64,000 bases of DNA from LMUY01 sp965199165 (lineage in GTDB: Bacteria; Pseudomonadota; Alphaproteobacteria; Acetobacterales; Acetobacteraceae), in contig OZ240681.1 in NCBI GenBank assembly GCA_965199165.1, forward strand, positions 4,588,001 to 4,652,000, given 5' to 3'. Below, piece by piece: positions 17,503 to 24,942 of this stretch. Each line of letters starts with the position of its first letter. Position 1 is the stretch's first letter. A model generated the notes under the pieces. It saw nothing but the letters and a program-made list of their open reading frames with translations, was not told the DNA's origin and did not search any database. The position numbers and the translations under genes were made by a program.

Positions 17503-18788
17503 TGCGCCGCGTCGTCGTCTTCCTGTTGGCAACGGCGGTCCTGGTCGCCTTCGCCTGGTGGCTCGCCCACCTGCCGGGCACGGTCAGCGCCTCGATCGGG
17601 GACACTGCCGTCAACCTGCCGACGGCCTGGGCGGCCTTGGGCCTGCTGGTGCTGCTGGTTGCCGCCTACGTGGTGGTCCGCCTCCTGGTGATGATCGTCC
17701 GCCTGCCCGCCCGCACCCGGCGCATGCGGGCGGAACGGGCGCGCACCGCCGGCGGCGAGGCAGTGACGCGGACCTTGCTGGCGCTGGCCGGCGGAGACGC
17801 CGAGAACGCGAGGAAGCAGGCCCAGCGCAGCCGCACCCTGCTGGGCGATACGCCGCAGACCCTGTTGCTGGCCGCCTACGCCGGGCGGCAAGCGGGACAG
17901 GCTGAGGAAGCGAACGCGGCCTTCGACCTGCTGGCCCGCCGCAAGGACGCCGCCTTCCTCGGTCTACGCGGCCTATTGCAGGGGGCGGTCGCCCGCGGCG
18001 ACTGGGCAGGGGCCAACGCGCTCGCCCGCCAGGCGGAAGAGGTGAACCCCGGCACTCCCTGGCTGCGTACGGAACGTGGCAAGCTGGCGATCCAGGCTGG
18101 CAATTGGCGGGAGGCACTGGCCCTGGCCAGCCCGGGCGACCCGGTTGCCGCACTCGGGGCGGCAGCGGCGGAAGCGGAGGCCGACCCGGCCCAGTCGCTC
18201 CGCCTGGCCAAGCAGGCGTGGCAGACCGACCAGGCATTCGTCCCGGCGGCACTGGTCTACGCCCACCGCCTCCGCGACGGCGGTCGCGAGAAGCGGGCGC
18301 TGGAGGTGCTGCGGACGACCTGGGCGCAGGCGCCGCACCCGGCCATCGCAGAGGCTTACCTGTCGACCGCCCAGACGCCATCGATGCGCGCCTCGCGGAC
18401 CGAGACGCTGGCTGCGGCGGCCCCGAACCATGCGGAGACGGAGCTGCTGCGAGCCAGGACGGCCCTGGACGCCGGGCGTTTCATGGACGCGCGCCATTGG
18501 GCGGAGGCAGCGCTGTCCCATGGGTTGACGCAACGCCGGGTGTGGCTGCTGCTGGCCGATATCGGGCAGCGCGAAGACAACTCGGTCGCGGCACTCGAGG
18601 CGCTGCACCAGGCCGCTTCCGCCAGTCCAGACCCGCACTGGCGTTGCGAGGCGTGCGGGACGACCCATGCGGAATGGCACATGGTGTGCAGCCGCTGCGA
18701 CGCGACCGGGCAGATCAATTGGGGCACGGCGGCAGCCAGTGCCGCCCGCCCGCAACCGGCCATCTCCGGCGACCCGATCCTGCCCTGA
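17502..18788 (+). CDS. HemY-like TPR membrane protein with C-terminal zinc-ribbon-like tail
   Basis: A 428-residue protein of the HemY_N family. Two N-terminal helices (VVVFLLATAVLVAFAWWLA and WAALGLLVLLVAAYVVVRLL) are followed by TPR-type helical repeats rich in Ala/Leu (about residues 85-355). The tail holds WRCEACGTTHAEWHMVCSRC, a C-x2-C...C-x2-C arrangement likely to bind zinc, before WGTAAASAAR. HemY of enterobacteria lacks this ribbon; alphaproteobacterial members have a conserved W-x-C-x tail. It is linked to heme genes by location in many proteobacteria, but its biochemical role is not established and it is unrelated to the protoporphyrinogen oxidase also called HemY. Confidence 0.75.
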   Translation: MRRVVVFLLATAVLVAFAWWLAHLPGTVSASIGDTAVNLPTAWAALGLLVLLVAAYVVVRLLVMIVRLPARTRRMRAERARTAGGEAVTRTLLALAGGDAENARKQAQRSRTLLGDTPQTLLLAAYAGRQAGQAEEANAAFDLLARRKDAAFLGLRGLLQGAVARGDWAGANALARQAEEVNPGTPWLRTERGKLAIQAGNWREALALASPGDPVAALGAAAAEAEADPAQSLRLAKQAWQTDQAFVPAALVYAHRLRDGGREKRALEVLRTTWAQAPHPAIAEAYLSTAQTPSMRASRTETLAAAAPNHAETELLRARTALDAGRFMDARHWAEAALSHGLTQRRVWLLLADIGQREDNSVAALEALHQAASASPDPHWRCEACGTTHAEWHMVCSRCDATGQINWGTAAASAARPQPAISGDPILP

Positions 18789-18808
18789 CGCGTCTAGACC
18801 GACGTCGC

Positions 18809-18898
18809 TCAGTTGAGGAACACCATCCTGGCGATGGTGTCGCCAGGCAGCTTCAGGTCGTTGACGGTCTGCACGGCGGCAAGCCCCAGCGCAGCCAT
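18809..18898 (-). CDS. Possible 29-codon ORF or gene remnant after the ABC exporter
   Basis: The peptide MAALGLAAVQTVNDLKLPGD continues for nine residues and ends TIARMVFLN. It starts one base after the exporter stop, with GAGG nine bases upstream, and codon choice resembles neighbours. It reads like the C-terminal helix and strand of a larger protein, so a decayed remnant is as likely as a real small gene. No family is recognised. Confidence 0.2.
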   Translation of the reverse strand: MAALGLAAVQTVNDLKLPGDTIARMVFLN

Positions 18899-18899
18899 C

Positions 18900-20621
18900 C
18901 TACACCACCTCGCCGAACTGCGCCGCGTGGAGGCGGTGGTAGGCGCCGCCGGCCTCCAGCAGCTCGTGGTGCCGCCCCTGCTCCGCCACGCCCATGCGGT
19001 CCACCACGACGATGCGGTCGGCGTTGCGGATCGTGGCCAGGCGGTGCGCGATCACCAGCGTGGTGCGGCCTACCGCCAGCGCCAGCAACGCCGCTTGCAC
19101 CGCCCGCTCGGTCTCGCTGTCCAGCGCGCTGGTCGCCTCGTCCAGGATCAGGATCGGCGGGTTCTTCAGGAACATGCGGGCGATCGCCAGCCGCTGCTTC
19201 TGCCCGCCCGACAGCTTCACGCCACGCTCGCCGATCAGCGTGTCCAGCCCGGCCGGCAGCGAGCGGACCACGCCGTCCAGCTGCGCACGCCGGGCGGCGT
19301 CCAGGATGTCCGCCTCCGAGGCGTCCAGGCGGCCGTAGGCGATGTTCTCCCGCAGGGTGCCGCCGAACAGGAAGACGTCCTGCTGCACGATGCCGATCTG
19401 CCCGCGCAGCGAGGCCAGCGTCATGTCCCGGATGTCCGTGCCATCGATGGTGATCCGGCCGGACTGCACCTCGTAGAAGCGCGGCAGCAGCGAGCAGAGC
19501 GTCGTCTTGCCGGCGCCGGACGGGCCGACGAAGGCCACCGTCTCCCCCGCCCCGATCGTCAGGTCCACGTCGCGGAGCACGGTGCGGCCATCGCCGTAGC
19601 CGAAGGTCGCGTGCTCGAATCGGATGTCCCCGTGGAAGGGGCCGGCAACCTTGGCATGCGGCGCGTCGACGATGTCGGGCTCGACGTCCAGCAGTTCGAG
19701 GTAGCGGCGGAAGCCGGCGATGCCCTTGGGATAGGTCTCGAGCACGCCGTTGATCTTCTCGACGGGGCGGAGAAAGACGCCGACCAGCAGCAGGAAGGAG
19801 ACGAAGCCGCCCTCCGTCAGCTGCCCGTGCAGCACGAACCAGGTGCCGGCCACCATCACCACCATCTGCGTCAGCCGCATGCCTAGATAGGTGATGGAGG
19901 TGGAGGCCGCCATCAGCCGGTAGGCCTGCAGCTTGGTGCTGCGATACTGCGCGTTGTCCACCGCGAACAGCCGGCGCTCGTGCTCCTCGTTGGCAAAGGC
20001 CTGCACCACGCGCATGCCGCCGACATTCTCCTCGATGCGGGCGTTGAACGCGCCGACCTGGTGGAACAGGGCGCGGAAGTTGCGCGTCATGCGGGAGCCG
20101 TAGCGCGAGGACAGGATCGCCACCACCGGCGTGATGATCGTCGTCAGCAGGGCGAGCTGCGTGTTGATGGTGAACATCAGCGCGAAGGCGCCGAGGAAGG
20201 TCATCACGGCGATGAACAGGTCTTCCGGCCCGTGATGCGCCACCTCGCCCACGTCCTCCAGGTCCTTGGTGACGTGGGTGATCAGGTTGCCGGTCTTGCT
20301 GTTGTCGTAGAACGAGAAGGACAGCTTCTGCAGGTGGTCGAACGCCCGGCGCCGCATCTCCGTCTCGATATTGATGCCGAGCCGGTGGCCCCAGTACGTC
20401 ACCACGGCGGTCAGCCCGGTGTTGGCCAGGTAGATCGCCAGCAGCAGGGCCGAGGCGCTTAGGATAAGCCCCCAGTCACGGCCCGGCAGCAGCCGGTCGA
20501 CGAAGGCGCGGACGGCCAGCGGAAAGCCGAGCTCCAGCAACCCCGACACGATGGCGCAGCCGAAGTCGAGCGCGAAGAGGCCGCGATGCGGGCGGTAATA
20601 GGCAAAGAAGCGTCTCAGCAT
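18900..20621 (-). CDS. ABC exporter, fused permease and ATPase (MsbA/multidrug type)
   Basis: A 573-residue half-transporter. The first 300 residues hold six predicted membrane helices (for example GLILSASALLLAIYLANTGL) and the coupling-helix region SFSFYDNSKTGNLITHVTKD. The nucleotide-binding domain shows Walker A VGPSGAGKTTLCSLL, Q-loop IGIVQQDVFLFGGTL, signature KLSGGQKQRLAIAR, Walker B ILILDEATSALD and H-loop VIAHRLATI, all intact. It should work as a homodimer exporting a lipid or hydrophobic compound. Start is set at MLRRFFAYYRPH (20621); an ATG at 20642 adds seven residues. Neighbours give no substrate hint, so MsbA-like lipid export versus multidrug export remains open. Confidence 0.88.
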   Translation of the reverse strand: MLRRFFAYYRPHRGLFALDFGCAIVSGLLELGFPLAVRAFVDRLLPGRDWGLILSASALLLAIYLANTGLTAVVTYWGHRLGINIETEMRRRAFDHLQKLSFSFYDNSKTGNLITHVTKDLEDVGEVAHHGPEDLFIAVMTFLGAFALMFTINTQLALLTTIITPVVAILSSRYGSRMTRNFRALFHQVGAFNARIEENVGGMRVVQAFANEEHERRLFAVDNAQYRSTKLQAYRLMAASTSITYLGMRLTQMVVMVAGTWFVLHGQLTEGGFVSFLLLVGVFLRPVEKINGVLETYPKGIAGFRRYLELLDVEPDIVDAPHAKVAGPFHGDIRFEHATFGYGDGRTVLRDVDLTIGAGETVAFVGPSGAGKTTLCSLLPRFYEVQSGRITIDGTDIRDMTLASLRGQIGIVQQDVFLFGGTLRENIAYGRLDASEADILDAARRAQLDGVVRSLPAGLDTLIGERGVKLSGGQKQRLAIARMFLKNPPILILDEATSALDSETERAVQAALLALAVGRTTLVIAHRLATIRNADRIVVVDRMGVAEQGRHHELLEAGGAYHRLHAAQFGEVV

Positions 20622-20766
20622 CCCGCTTTCTACCCACCCCATGGCGGCAGCGATAGAAGCCGGCGATGTTGCAAAGAAGCCATGCCGGCCTCGCAACGCA
20701 GCCGCTCCACGGCAAACGGCCGCTCAGCCCTTCTCAAATGCTGCGGCGCGGTATTAACGTGGTTTT

Positions 20767-20786
20767 TACCAAACGCTTGTTTGGTA
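20767..20786. promoter_or_regulatory. Perfect palindromic operator upstream of the TetR gene
   Basis: TACCAAACGCTTGTTTGGTA is a perfect 8-base inverted repeat around GCTT, 23 bases before the TetR start. Its core CAAAC-N4-GTTTG agrees with the published consensus of the fatty-acid-responsive TetR regulator PsrA (CAAAC-N2-4-GTTTG). Location suggests autorepression of the tetR-phaZ-acyl-CoA synthetase unit. Binding is inferred, not shown. Confidence 0.65.
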
Positions 20787-20808
20787 GCACGGCTTTCGGA
20801 TCACCACA

Positions 20809-21402
20809 TTGCCCTTGGACAGCACCAAACCCGACCGCAGGCAGGACATCGTGCAGCAGGCGACGCTGTTGTTCGGCGCACGCGGCTACGGCCGGACGTC
20901 GATGCGCGACATCGCGGCCGCCGTCGGGATGCTGCCGGGCTCGGTCTACTATCATTTCGCGTCGAAGGAGGCCCTGCTGGCGGCTGTGTATGCCGACGGC
21001 ATTGATCGTTCGATCGCGCAGGTGGAGGCAGCCGTCGCCGCCCACATCGACCCGTGGGACCGGCTGGAGGCTGCCGCGACGGCGCATCTCTGCCTGCTGC
21101 TGGCCGACGGTGCGCTCGCCGCCGTCGTGGTCGACGCGCCGAAACAGTCCGCCGCGGCGCGGGACGAGCTGGTCTGGCAGCGGGACCGCTATGAGGCCGT
21201 GTTCCACCGGCTGGTCGCGGCCGTAACCCTGCCGCCGGGCGTCCGTCCCGGCGCCTACCGCCTGGCCCTGCTGGGTGCGCTCAACTGGGCGCTGACCTGG
21301 TACCGTCCGGACGGCGACCCGCCGGAGGTCGTCGCGCGCGACCTGTTCGCCATCTTCCGCGCCAGCCACCCGACCCTTGGGAGCCCCGAGAACCAGCCAT
21401 GA
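20809..21402 (+). CDS. TetR-family transcriptional regulator
   Basis: A 197-residue repressor. The N-terminal helix-turn-helix is RRQDIVQQATLLFGARGYGRTSMRDIA followed by GMLPGSVYYHFASKEALLAAVY, classic TetR sequence at residues 10-57. The C-terminal ligand domain is all-helical and belongs to the TetR_C subclass with LALLGALNWALTWYRPDGD, often seen in acyl-CoA or fatty-acid sensing members. Start is a TTG at 20809; another TTG two codons on is possible. Its stop overlaps the phaZ ATG (ATGA), so the regulator and depolymerase are co-transcribed from the palindrome-bearing promoter. Confidence 0.87.
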   Translation: MPLDSTKPDRRQDIVQQATLLFGARGYGRTSMRDIAAAVGMLPGSVYYHFASKEALLAAVYADGIDRSIAQVEAAVAAHIDPWDRLEAAATAHLCLLLADGALAAVVVDAPKQSAAARDELVWQRDRYEAVFHRLVAAVTLPPGVRPGAYRLALLGALNWALTWYRPDGDPPEVVARDLFAIFRASHPTLGSPENQP

Positions 21403-22616
21403 TGCTCTACCAGATGTACGACCTCCAGCGCATGGCGCTGCAACCGATGCGCGCCATGGTCACCGGCGCCCTGTCCATGATGCACAACCCGCTATGGGAG
21501 GAGACGCCGTTCGGCCGCATGACCACCGCGGCGCTCGACAGCTTCGAACACACCACCCGCACCTTCGTGAAGCCGGCGTTCGGCCACACGGAGACGGTGA
21601 TCGACGGCGAACCCGTGGAGGTCATGGAGGAGGTGGCGCTGCGCCTGCCCTGGTGCGACCTGCTGCACTTCAAGCGGGCGGTGGCGCGGCCGGATGACCC
21701 GGTGCTGCTGATCGTGGCGCCGATGTCCGGCCACTTCGCCACGCTGCTGCGCGGCACGGTCGAGGCGTTCCTGCCGGACCACGAGGTCTACATCACCGAC
21801 TGGCAGGACGCGAAGGACATGCCGGTGACGGCGGTGGGCTTCGACCTCGACGACTACATCGACTACGTCACCACCTTCTGCGAGCACCTGGGTCCGCGGA
21901 CCCACATGATCGCGGTGTGCCAGCCCGCGGTGCCGGTGCTGGCCGGCACGGCGCTGATGAACGCGGAGGACAACGCCGCCGCCCCACGCTCCATCACGCT
22001 GATCGGCGGCCCCATCGACACGCGCATGGCCCCGACCGAGGTCAACCGCTTCGCCAAGCAGCACGACCTGGACTGGTTCAGGAACAACGTCATCCACCAG
22101 GTGCCGTTCGGCCAGCCGGGCTTCATGCGGCCGGTGTACCCCGGCTTCGTGCAGCTGGCCGGCTTCATGGCGATGAACCTCGGCCGCCACATGGAGGCGC
22201 ACTACCAGATGTTCACCCACCTGGTGGACGGCGACGGGGAGCCGCTGGCGGCCAAGCGGGCGTTCTACGACGAATACCGCTCGGTGATGGACCTGTCGGC
22301 GGAGTTCTACCTGCAGACCATCCGGGCGGTGTTCCAGGACCACCTGCTGCCCCGCGGCCTGCTGATGTCGCGCGGCCGCAAGGTGGACACGGCGGCGATC
22401 ACCCGCACCGCGGTCATGACGGTGGAGGGCGAGCGGGACGACATCTCCGGCATCGGACAGACCCGGGTGACGCATGACCTCACCCCCAACCTCGCCGACG
22501 ACAAGCACGAGCATTGGGAGCAGCCGAAGGTCGGCCATTACGGCCTGTTCAACGGCGCCCGCTTCCGCCGCGAGATCGCACCGCGCATCAAGGCCTTCAT
22601 CGCCAAGCACGACTGA
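21399..22616 (+). CDS. phaZ: Intracellular polyhydroxyalkanoate depolymerase
   Basis: A 405-residue alpha/beta hydrolase that degrades stored polyhydroxybutyrate granules. The N-terminus MMLYQMYDLQRMALQPMR is typical of PhaZ1. The nucleophile is Cys174 in HMIAVCQPAVPVLAG, the lipase-box-like element with Cys instead of Ser known for this family. APMSGHFATLLRGTV contains the oxyanion region, YITDWQDAKDMP follows, and the C-terminal PHB_depo_C part holds VEGERDDISGIGQT (acid) and KVGHYGLFNGARFR (His). Length matches R. eutropha PhaZ1 (about 419). Coupled to the upstream TetR gene and followed by an acyl-CoA synthetase. Confidence 0.95.
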   Translation: MMLYQMYDLQRMALQPMRAMVTGALSMMHNPLWEETPFGRMTTAALDSFEHTTRTFVKPAFGHTETVIDGEPVEVMEEVALRLPWCDLLHFKRAVARPDDPVLLIVAPMSGHFATLLRGTVEAFLPDHEVYITDWQDAKDMPVTAVGFDLDDYIDYVTTFCEHLGPRTHMIAVCQPAVPVLAGTALMNAEDNAAAPRSITLIGGPIDTRMAPTEVNRFAKQHDLDWFRNNVIHQVPFGQPGFMRPVYPGFVQLAGFMAMNLGRHMEAHYQMFTHLVDGDGEPLAAKRAFYDEYRSVMDLSAEFYLQTIRAVFQDHLLPRGLLMSRGRKVDTAAITRTAVMTVEGERDDISGIGQTRVTHDLTPNLADDKHEHWEQPKVGHYGLFNGARFRREIAPRIKAFIAKHD

Positions 22617-22690
22617 CGAAGACCTTTGCCGGGGCGCCGGCGTCCACGCTATCGTTCTCCCAACCCGGCTGGACTGGGTGGGGGAACGCC

Positions 22691-24331
22691 ATGCTGGGAT
22701 TGATGCAGACGCGGCCGTTGATGATCTCGTCCATCATCCAGCACGCGGCACGCAACCATGCGGATACGGAGGTGGTGTCCCGCACGGTGGAGGACACCAT
22801 CCACCGCATCAGCTACCGCGAGATCGAGGCGCGCATGCGCCGGCTGGTGCGGGTGCTGCACAGGCTGGGGGTGAGGCAGGGCGACCGCGTCGGCACCCTG
22901 GCCTGGAACGGCCACCGCCACCTGGAACTCTACTATGCCGCCCCGGGCATGGGCGCGATCTACCACACGATCAACCCGCGCCTGGGCGTCGACGACATCG
23001 CCTACATCATCGCGGACGCAGACGACGCCGTCTTGTTCGCGGAAACCAGCTTCGTCCCCCTGCTAGAGGCGCTGGCGCCGCGCATCGCCGTGCGCCACGT
23101 CGTCATGATGACGGACGCGGCGCACATGCCGGCGATGACGCTTACCGCCGGGCAGAGCCTGCACTGCTACGAGACGCTGATGGCGGAGGCGGACGAGGAC
23201 TACGCCTGGCCCGAGTTCGACGAGAGGATCGCGGCCGGGCTCTGCTACACCTCGGGCACCACAGGGCGGCCAAAGGGCGTGCTGTACAGCCACCGCTCCA
23301 CCGTGCTGCACGGCTACGCGGTCAACATGCCGGACGTGTTCGGGCTGCGCGCCGCGGACCGGGTGATGCCCGTCGTGCCGATGTTCCACGTCAATGGGTG
23401 GGGCACGCCGTTCTCGGCTCCCATGGCGGGTGCCACGCTGGTGATGCCGGGCCGGCACCTGGACGGCGCCAGCCTGACCGCGCTCATGAACGCCGAGCGG
23501 GTGACGGTGTCCGCCGGGGTCCCGACCATCTGGCTGGGGCTGCTGCAGCACCTCCGCGCGTCCGGCACCCGGCTGGACACGGTGCGCTCGCTGGTGATCG
23601 GCGGGTCCGCCTGCCCGCCGGTGCTGATCGAGGCCTTCGCGCAGGAGTACGGCGTCCGCGTCGACCATGCCTGGGGCATGACGGAGATGAGCCCGCTCGG
23701 CACCTACAACAAGCCGAAGGCGAACGAGGACGCGCTGGGTGCGGCCGCCATCGCCAGGCGGCGGCAGGGCCAGGGCCGCGGCATCTTCGGTGTCGAGATG
23801 AAGATCGTGGACGATGCGGGCCAGGCGCTGCCCTGGGACGGCATCGCGTTCGGCAACCTGCTGGTGCGGGGCCATTGGGTGTGCGAGCGCTACTACGGCG
23901 AGCAGGCCACCGGCGGTGCCGATGCGGATGGCTGGTTCGCCACCGGGGACGTCGCCACGATCGATCCCGACGGGTTCATGGAGATCACCGACCGGTCCAA
24001 GGACGTGATCAAGTCCGGCGGGGAGTGGATCAGTTCGATCACGCTGGAGAACATCGCCGTCGCCCATCCGGACGTGGCAGAGGCCGCGATCATCGCCGCG
24101 CACCATCCGAAATGGGACGAGCGGCCGTTGCTGCTGGTGGTGCCGAAGGCCGGGCATCGGGTCGACCCGGCGCTGCTGCTGGCCAGTTACACGGGCCATG
24201 TGCCGAAATGGTGGCTGCCGGACGAGGTGCTGGTGGTGCAGGACCTGCCGCACACGGCGACCGGCAAGCTCAACAAGCTGGCGTTGCGGACACAATACGG
24301 ACAACATTTCTTGCAGAATGCGGCGTCGTGA
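22691..24331 (+). CDS. Acyl-CoA synthetase (fatty-acid-CoA ligase, AMP-forming)
   Basis: A 546-residue ANL-superfamily enzyme activating a carboxylic acid to its CoA ester through an acyl-adenylate. The P-loop is LCYTSGTTGRPKGVLYSHRS; then PMFHVNGWGTPF, HAWGMTEMSPLGTY (A5 motif), DGWFATGDVATIDPDG (A7) and DRSKDVIKSGGEWISSITLE (A8). The catalytic lysine is in HTATGKLNKLALR near the C-terminus. NGWG and GGEWIS are typical of medium- to long-chain members. ATG 22691 has GGGGGAA six bases upstream. It lies 74 bases after phaZ and may activate acids released from PHB or taken up. Confidence 0.92.
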   Translation: MLGLMQTRPLMISSIIQHAARNHADTEVVSRTVEDTIHRISYREIEARMRRLVRVLHRLGVRQGDRVGTLAWNGHRHLELYYAAPGMGAIYHTINPRLGVDDIAYIIADADDAVLFAETSFVPLLEALAPRIAVRHVVMMTDAAHMPAMTLTAGQSLHCYETLMAEADEDYAWPEFDERIAAGLCYTSGTTGRPKGVLYSHRSTVLHGYAVNMPDVFGLRAADRVMPVVPMFHVNGWGTPFSAPMAGATLVMPGRHLDGASLTALMNAERVTVSAGVPTIWLGLLQHLRASGTRLDTVRSLVIGGSACPPVLIEAFAQEYGVRVDHAWGMTEMSPLGTYNKPKANEDALGAAAIARRRQGQGRGIFGVEMKIVDDAGQALPWDGIAFGNLLVRGHWVCERYYGEQATGGADADGWFATGDVATIDPDGFMEITDRSKDVIKSGGEWISSITLENIAVAHPDVAEAAIIAAHHPKWDERPLLLVVPKAGHRVDPALLLASYTGHVPKWWLPDEVLVVQDLPHTATGKLNKLALRTQYGQHFLQNAAS

Positions 24332-24332
24332 C

Positions 24333-24359
24333 CGAACGCGAGCGTTCGTCGAGCGTTCG
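24333..24359. promoter_or_regulatory. Inverted and direct repeats before the glycine-zipper genes
   Basis: CGAACGC-GA-GCGTTCG (24333-24348) is a perfect 7-base inverted repeat, followed by a second GCGTTCG at 24353-24359. It starts two bases after the synthetase stop and ends 28 bases before the first mini-protein ATG. It may be an operator for the small genes or a terminator hairpin of the synthetase; no T-run favours the latter. Confidence 0.4.
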
Positions 24360-24387
24360 TCGCTTGATATCGGATTTGGAGCATACC

Positions 24388-24615
24388 ATGAAGTCCATCG
24401 TCGCCGTCGCCGCAGCGCTTGCCCTGTGGGGCGCCATACCCGTCACCGCCCATGCCGCCGGCTGCGCGTCCGGGGCGGCCGTTGGCGGGGTTGCGGGCCA
24501 CATGGCGGGCAACCATGCGGTGCTCGGCGCAGCGGCCGGGTGCGCCGTGGGCCACCATGAAGCCAAGAAGAACGCTGCCGCAACCAATGCGGCTTCCCCT
24601 GCCCCTTCGAAGTAG
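24388..24615 (+). CDS. Secreted glycine-zipper mini-protein, copy 1
   Basis: A 75-residue protein. Residues 1-23 form a Sec signal peptide (KSIVAVAAALALWGAIPVTAHA, AxA cleavage). The mature part is GCASGAAVGGVAGHMAGNHA followed by VLGAAAGCAVGHHEAKK, a glycine-zipper segment with two cysteines and four histidines, then a short Ala/Pro/Lys tail. Glycine-zipper proteins commonly insert in or associate with the outer membrane, but function here is unknown. ATG has GGAG seven bases upstream. A paralogue follows 16 bases later. Confidence 0.75.
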   Translation: MKSIVAVAAALALWGAIPVTAHAAGCASGAAVGGVAGHMAGNHAVLGAAAGCAVGHHEAKKNAAATNAASPAPSK

Positions 24616-24631
24616 ATTGGAGAAAGCCTCG

Positions 24632-24910
24632 ATGAAGACCTTCGCAGCGTTGGCGATCCTGGTGGCTGCTTCGGCCGTCGCCGTCCCCAAGGAGGCCGGT
24701 GCGGTCGGCTGCCTGTCCGGTGCCGCCGTGGGCGGCGTCGCCGGGCACTACGCCGGCCATCATGCCCTCCTCGGCGCGGCCGCCGGCTGCGCCGTCGGGC
24801 ACCATGCCCGCGTGATGCAGCGCCGCCGCGATGCCGCCGCGATGTCCGACCAGGACCGTGCCTACCAGGGCGGCGGCACGCCCGGCGGCTATCAGGGCAC
24901 CTACCAGTAA
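24632..24910 (+). CDS. Secreted glycine-zipper mini-protein, copy 2
   Basis: A 92-residue paralogue of the preceding gene. After the signal peptide (KTFAALAILVAASAVAVPKEAGA) it reads GCLSGAAVGGVAGHYAGHHA then LLGAAAGCAVGHHARVMQ, nearly identical to copy 1 across the zipper. The C-terminal tail differs: basic RRRDAAAMSDQDRAY, then a Gly/Tyr/Gln-rich end (GGGTPGGYQGTYQ). GGAG lies upstream of ATG. Spacing of 16 bases and shared core indicate tandem duplication and co-expression. Cysteines and clustered histidines could bind metal or form disulfides, which is inference. Confidence 0.75.
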   Translation: MKTFAALAILVAASAVAVPKEAGAVGCLSGAAVGGVAGHYAGHHALLGAAAGCAVGHHARVMQRRRDAAAMSDQDRAYQGGGTPGGYQGTYQ

Positions 24911-24926
24911 CGCCGTCCGCGACGGG

Positions 24927-24942
24927 GGCGGCTCACGCCGCC
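24927..24942. terminator. GC hairpin between convergent genes
   Basis: GGCGGC-TCAC-GCCGCC forms a 6-base stem with a 4-base loop, 17 bases after the glycine-zipper gene and overlapping the stop codon of the convergent acyl-CoA dehydrogenase. No T-run is present on either strand, so intrinsic termination would be weak. Confidence 0.35.

Noticed and set aside
20767..20786. Transposon terminal repeat or att site
   Set aside because: The palindrome is single, adjacent to a TetR gene and fits a regulator consensus; no integrase or transposase nearby.
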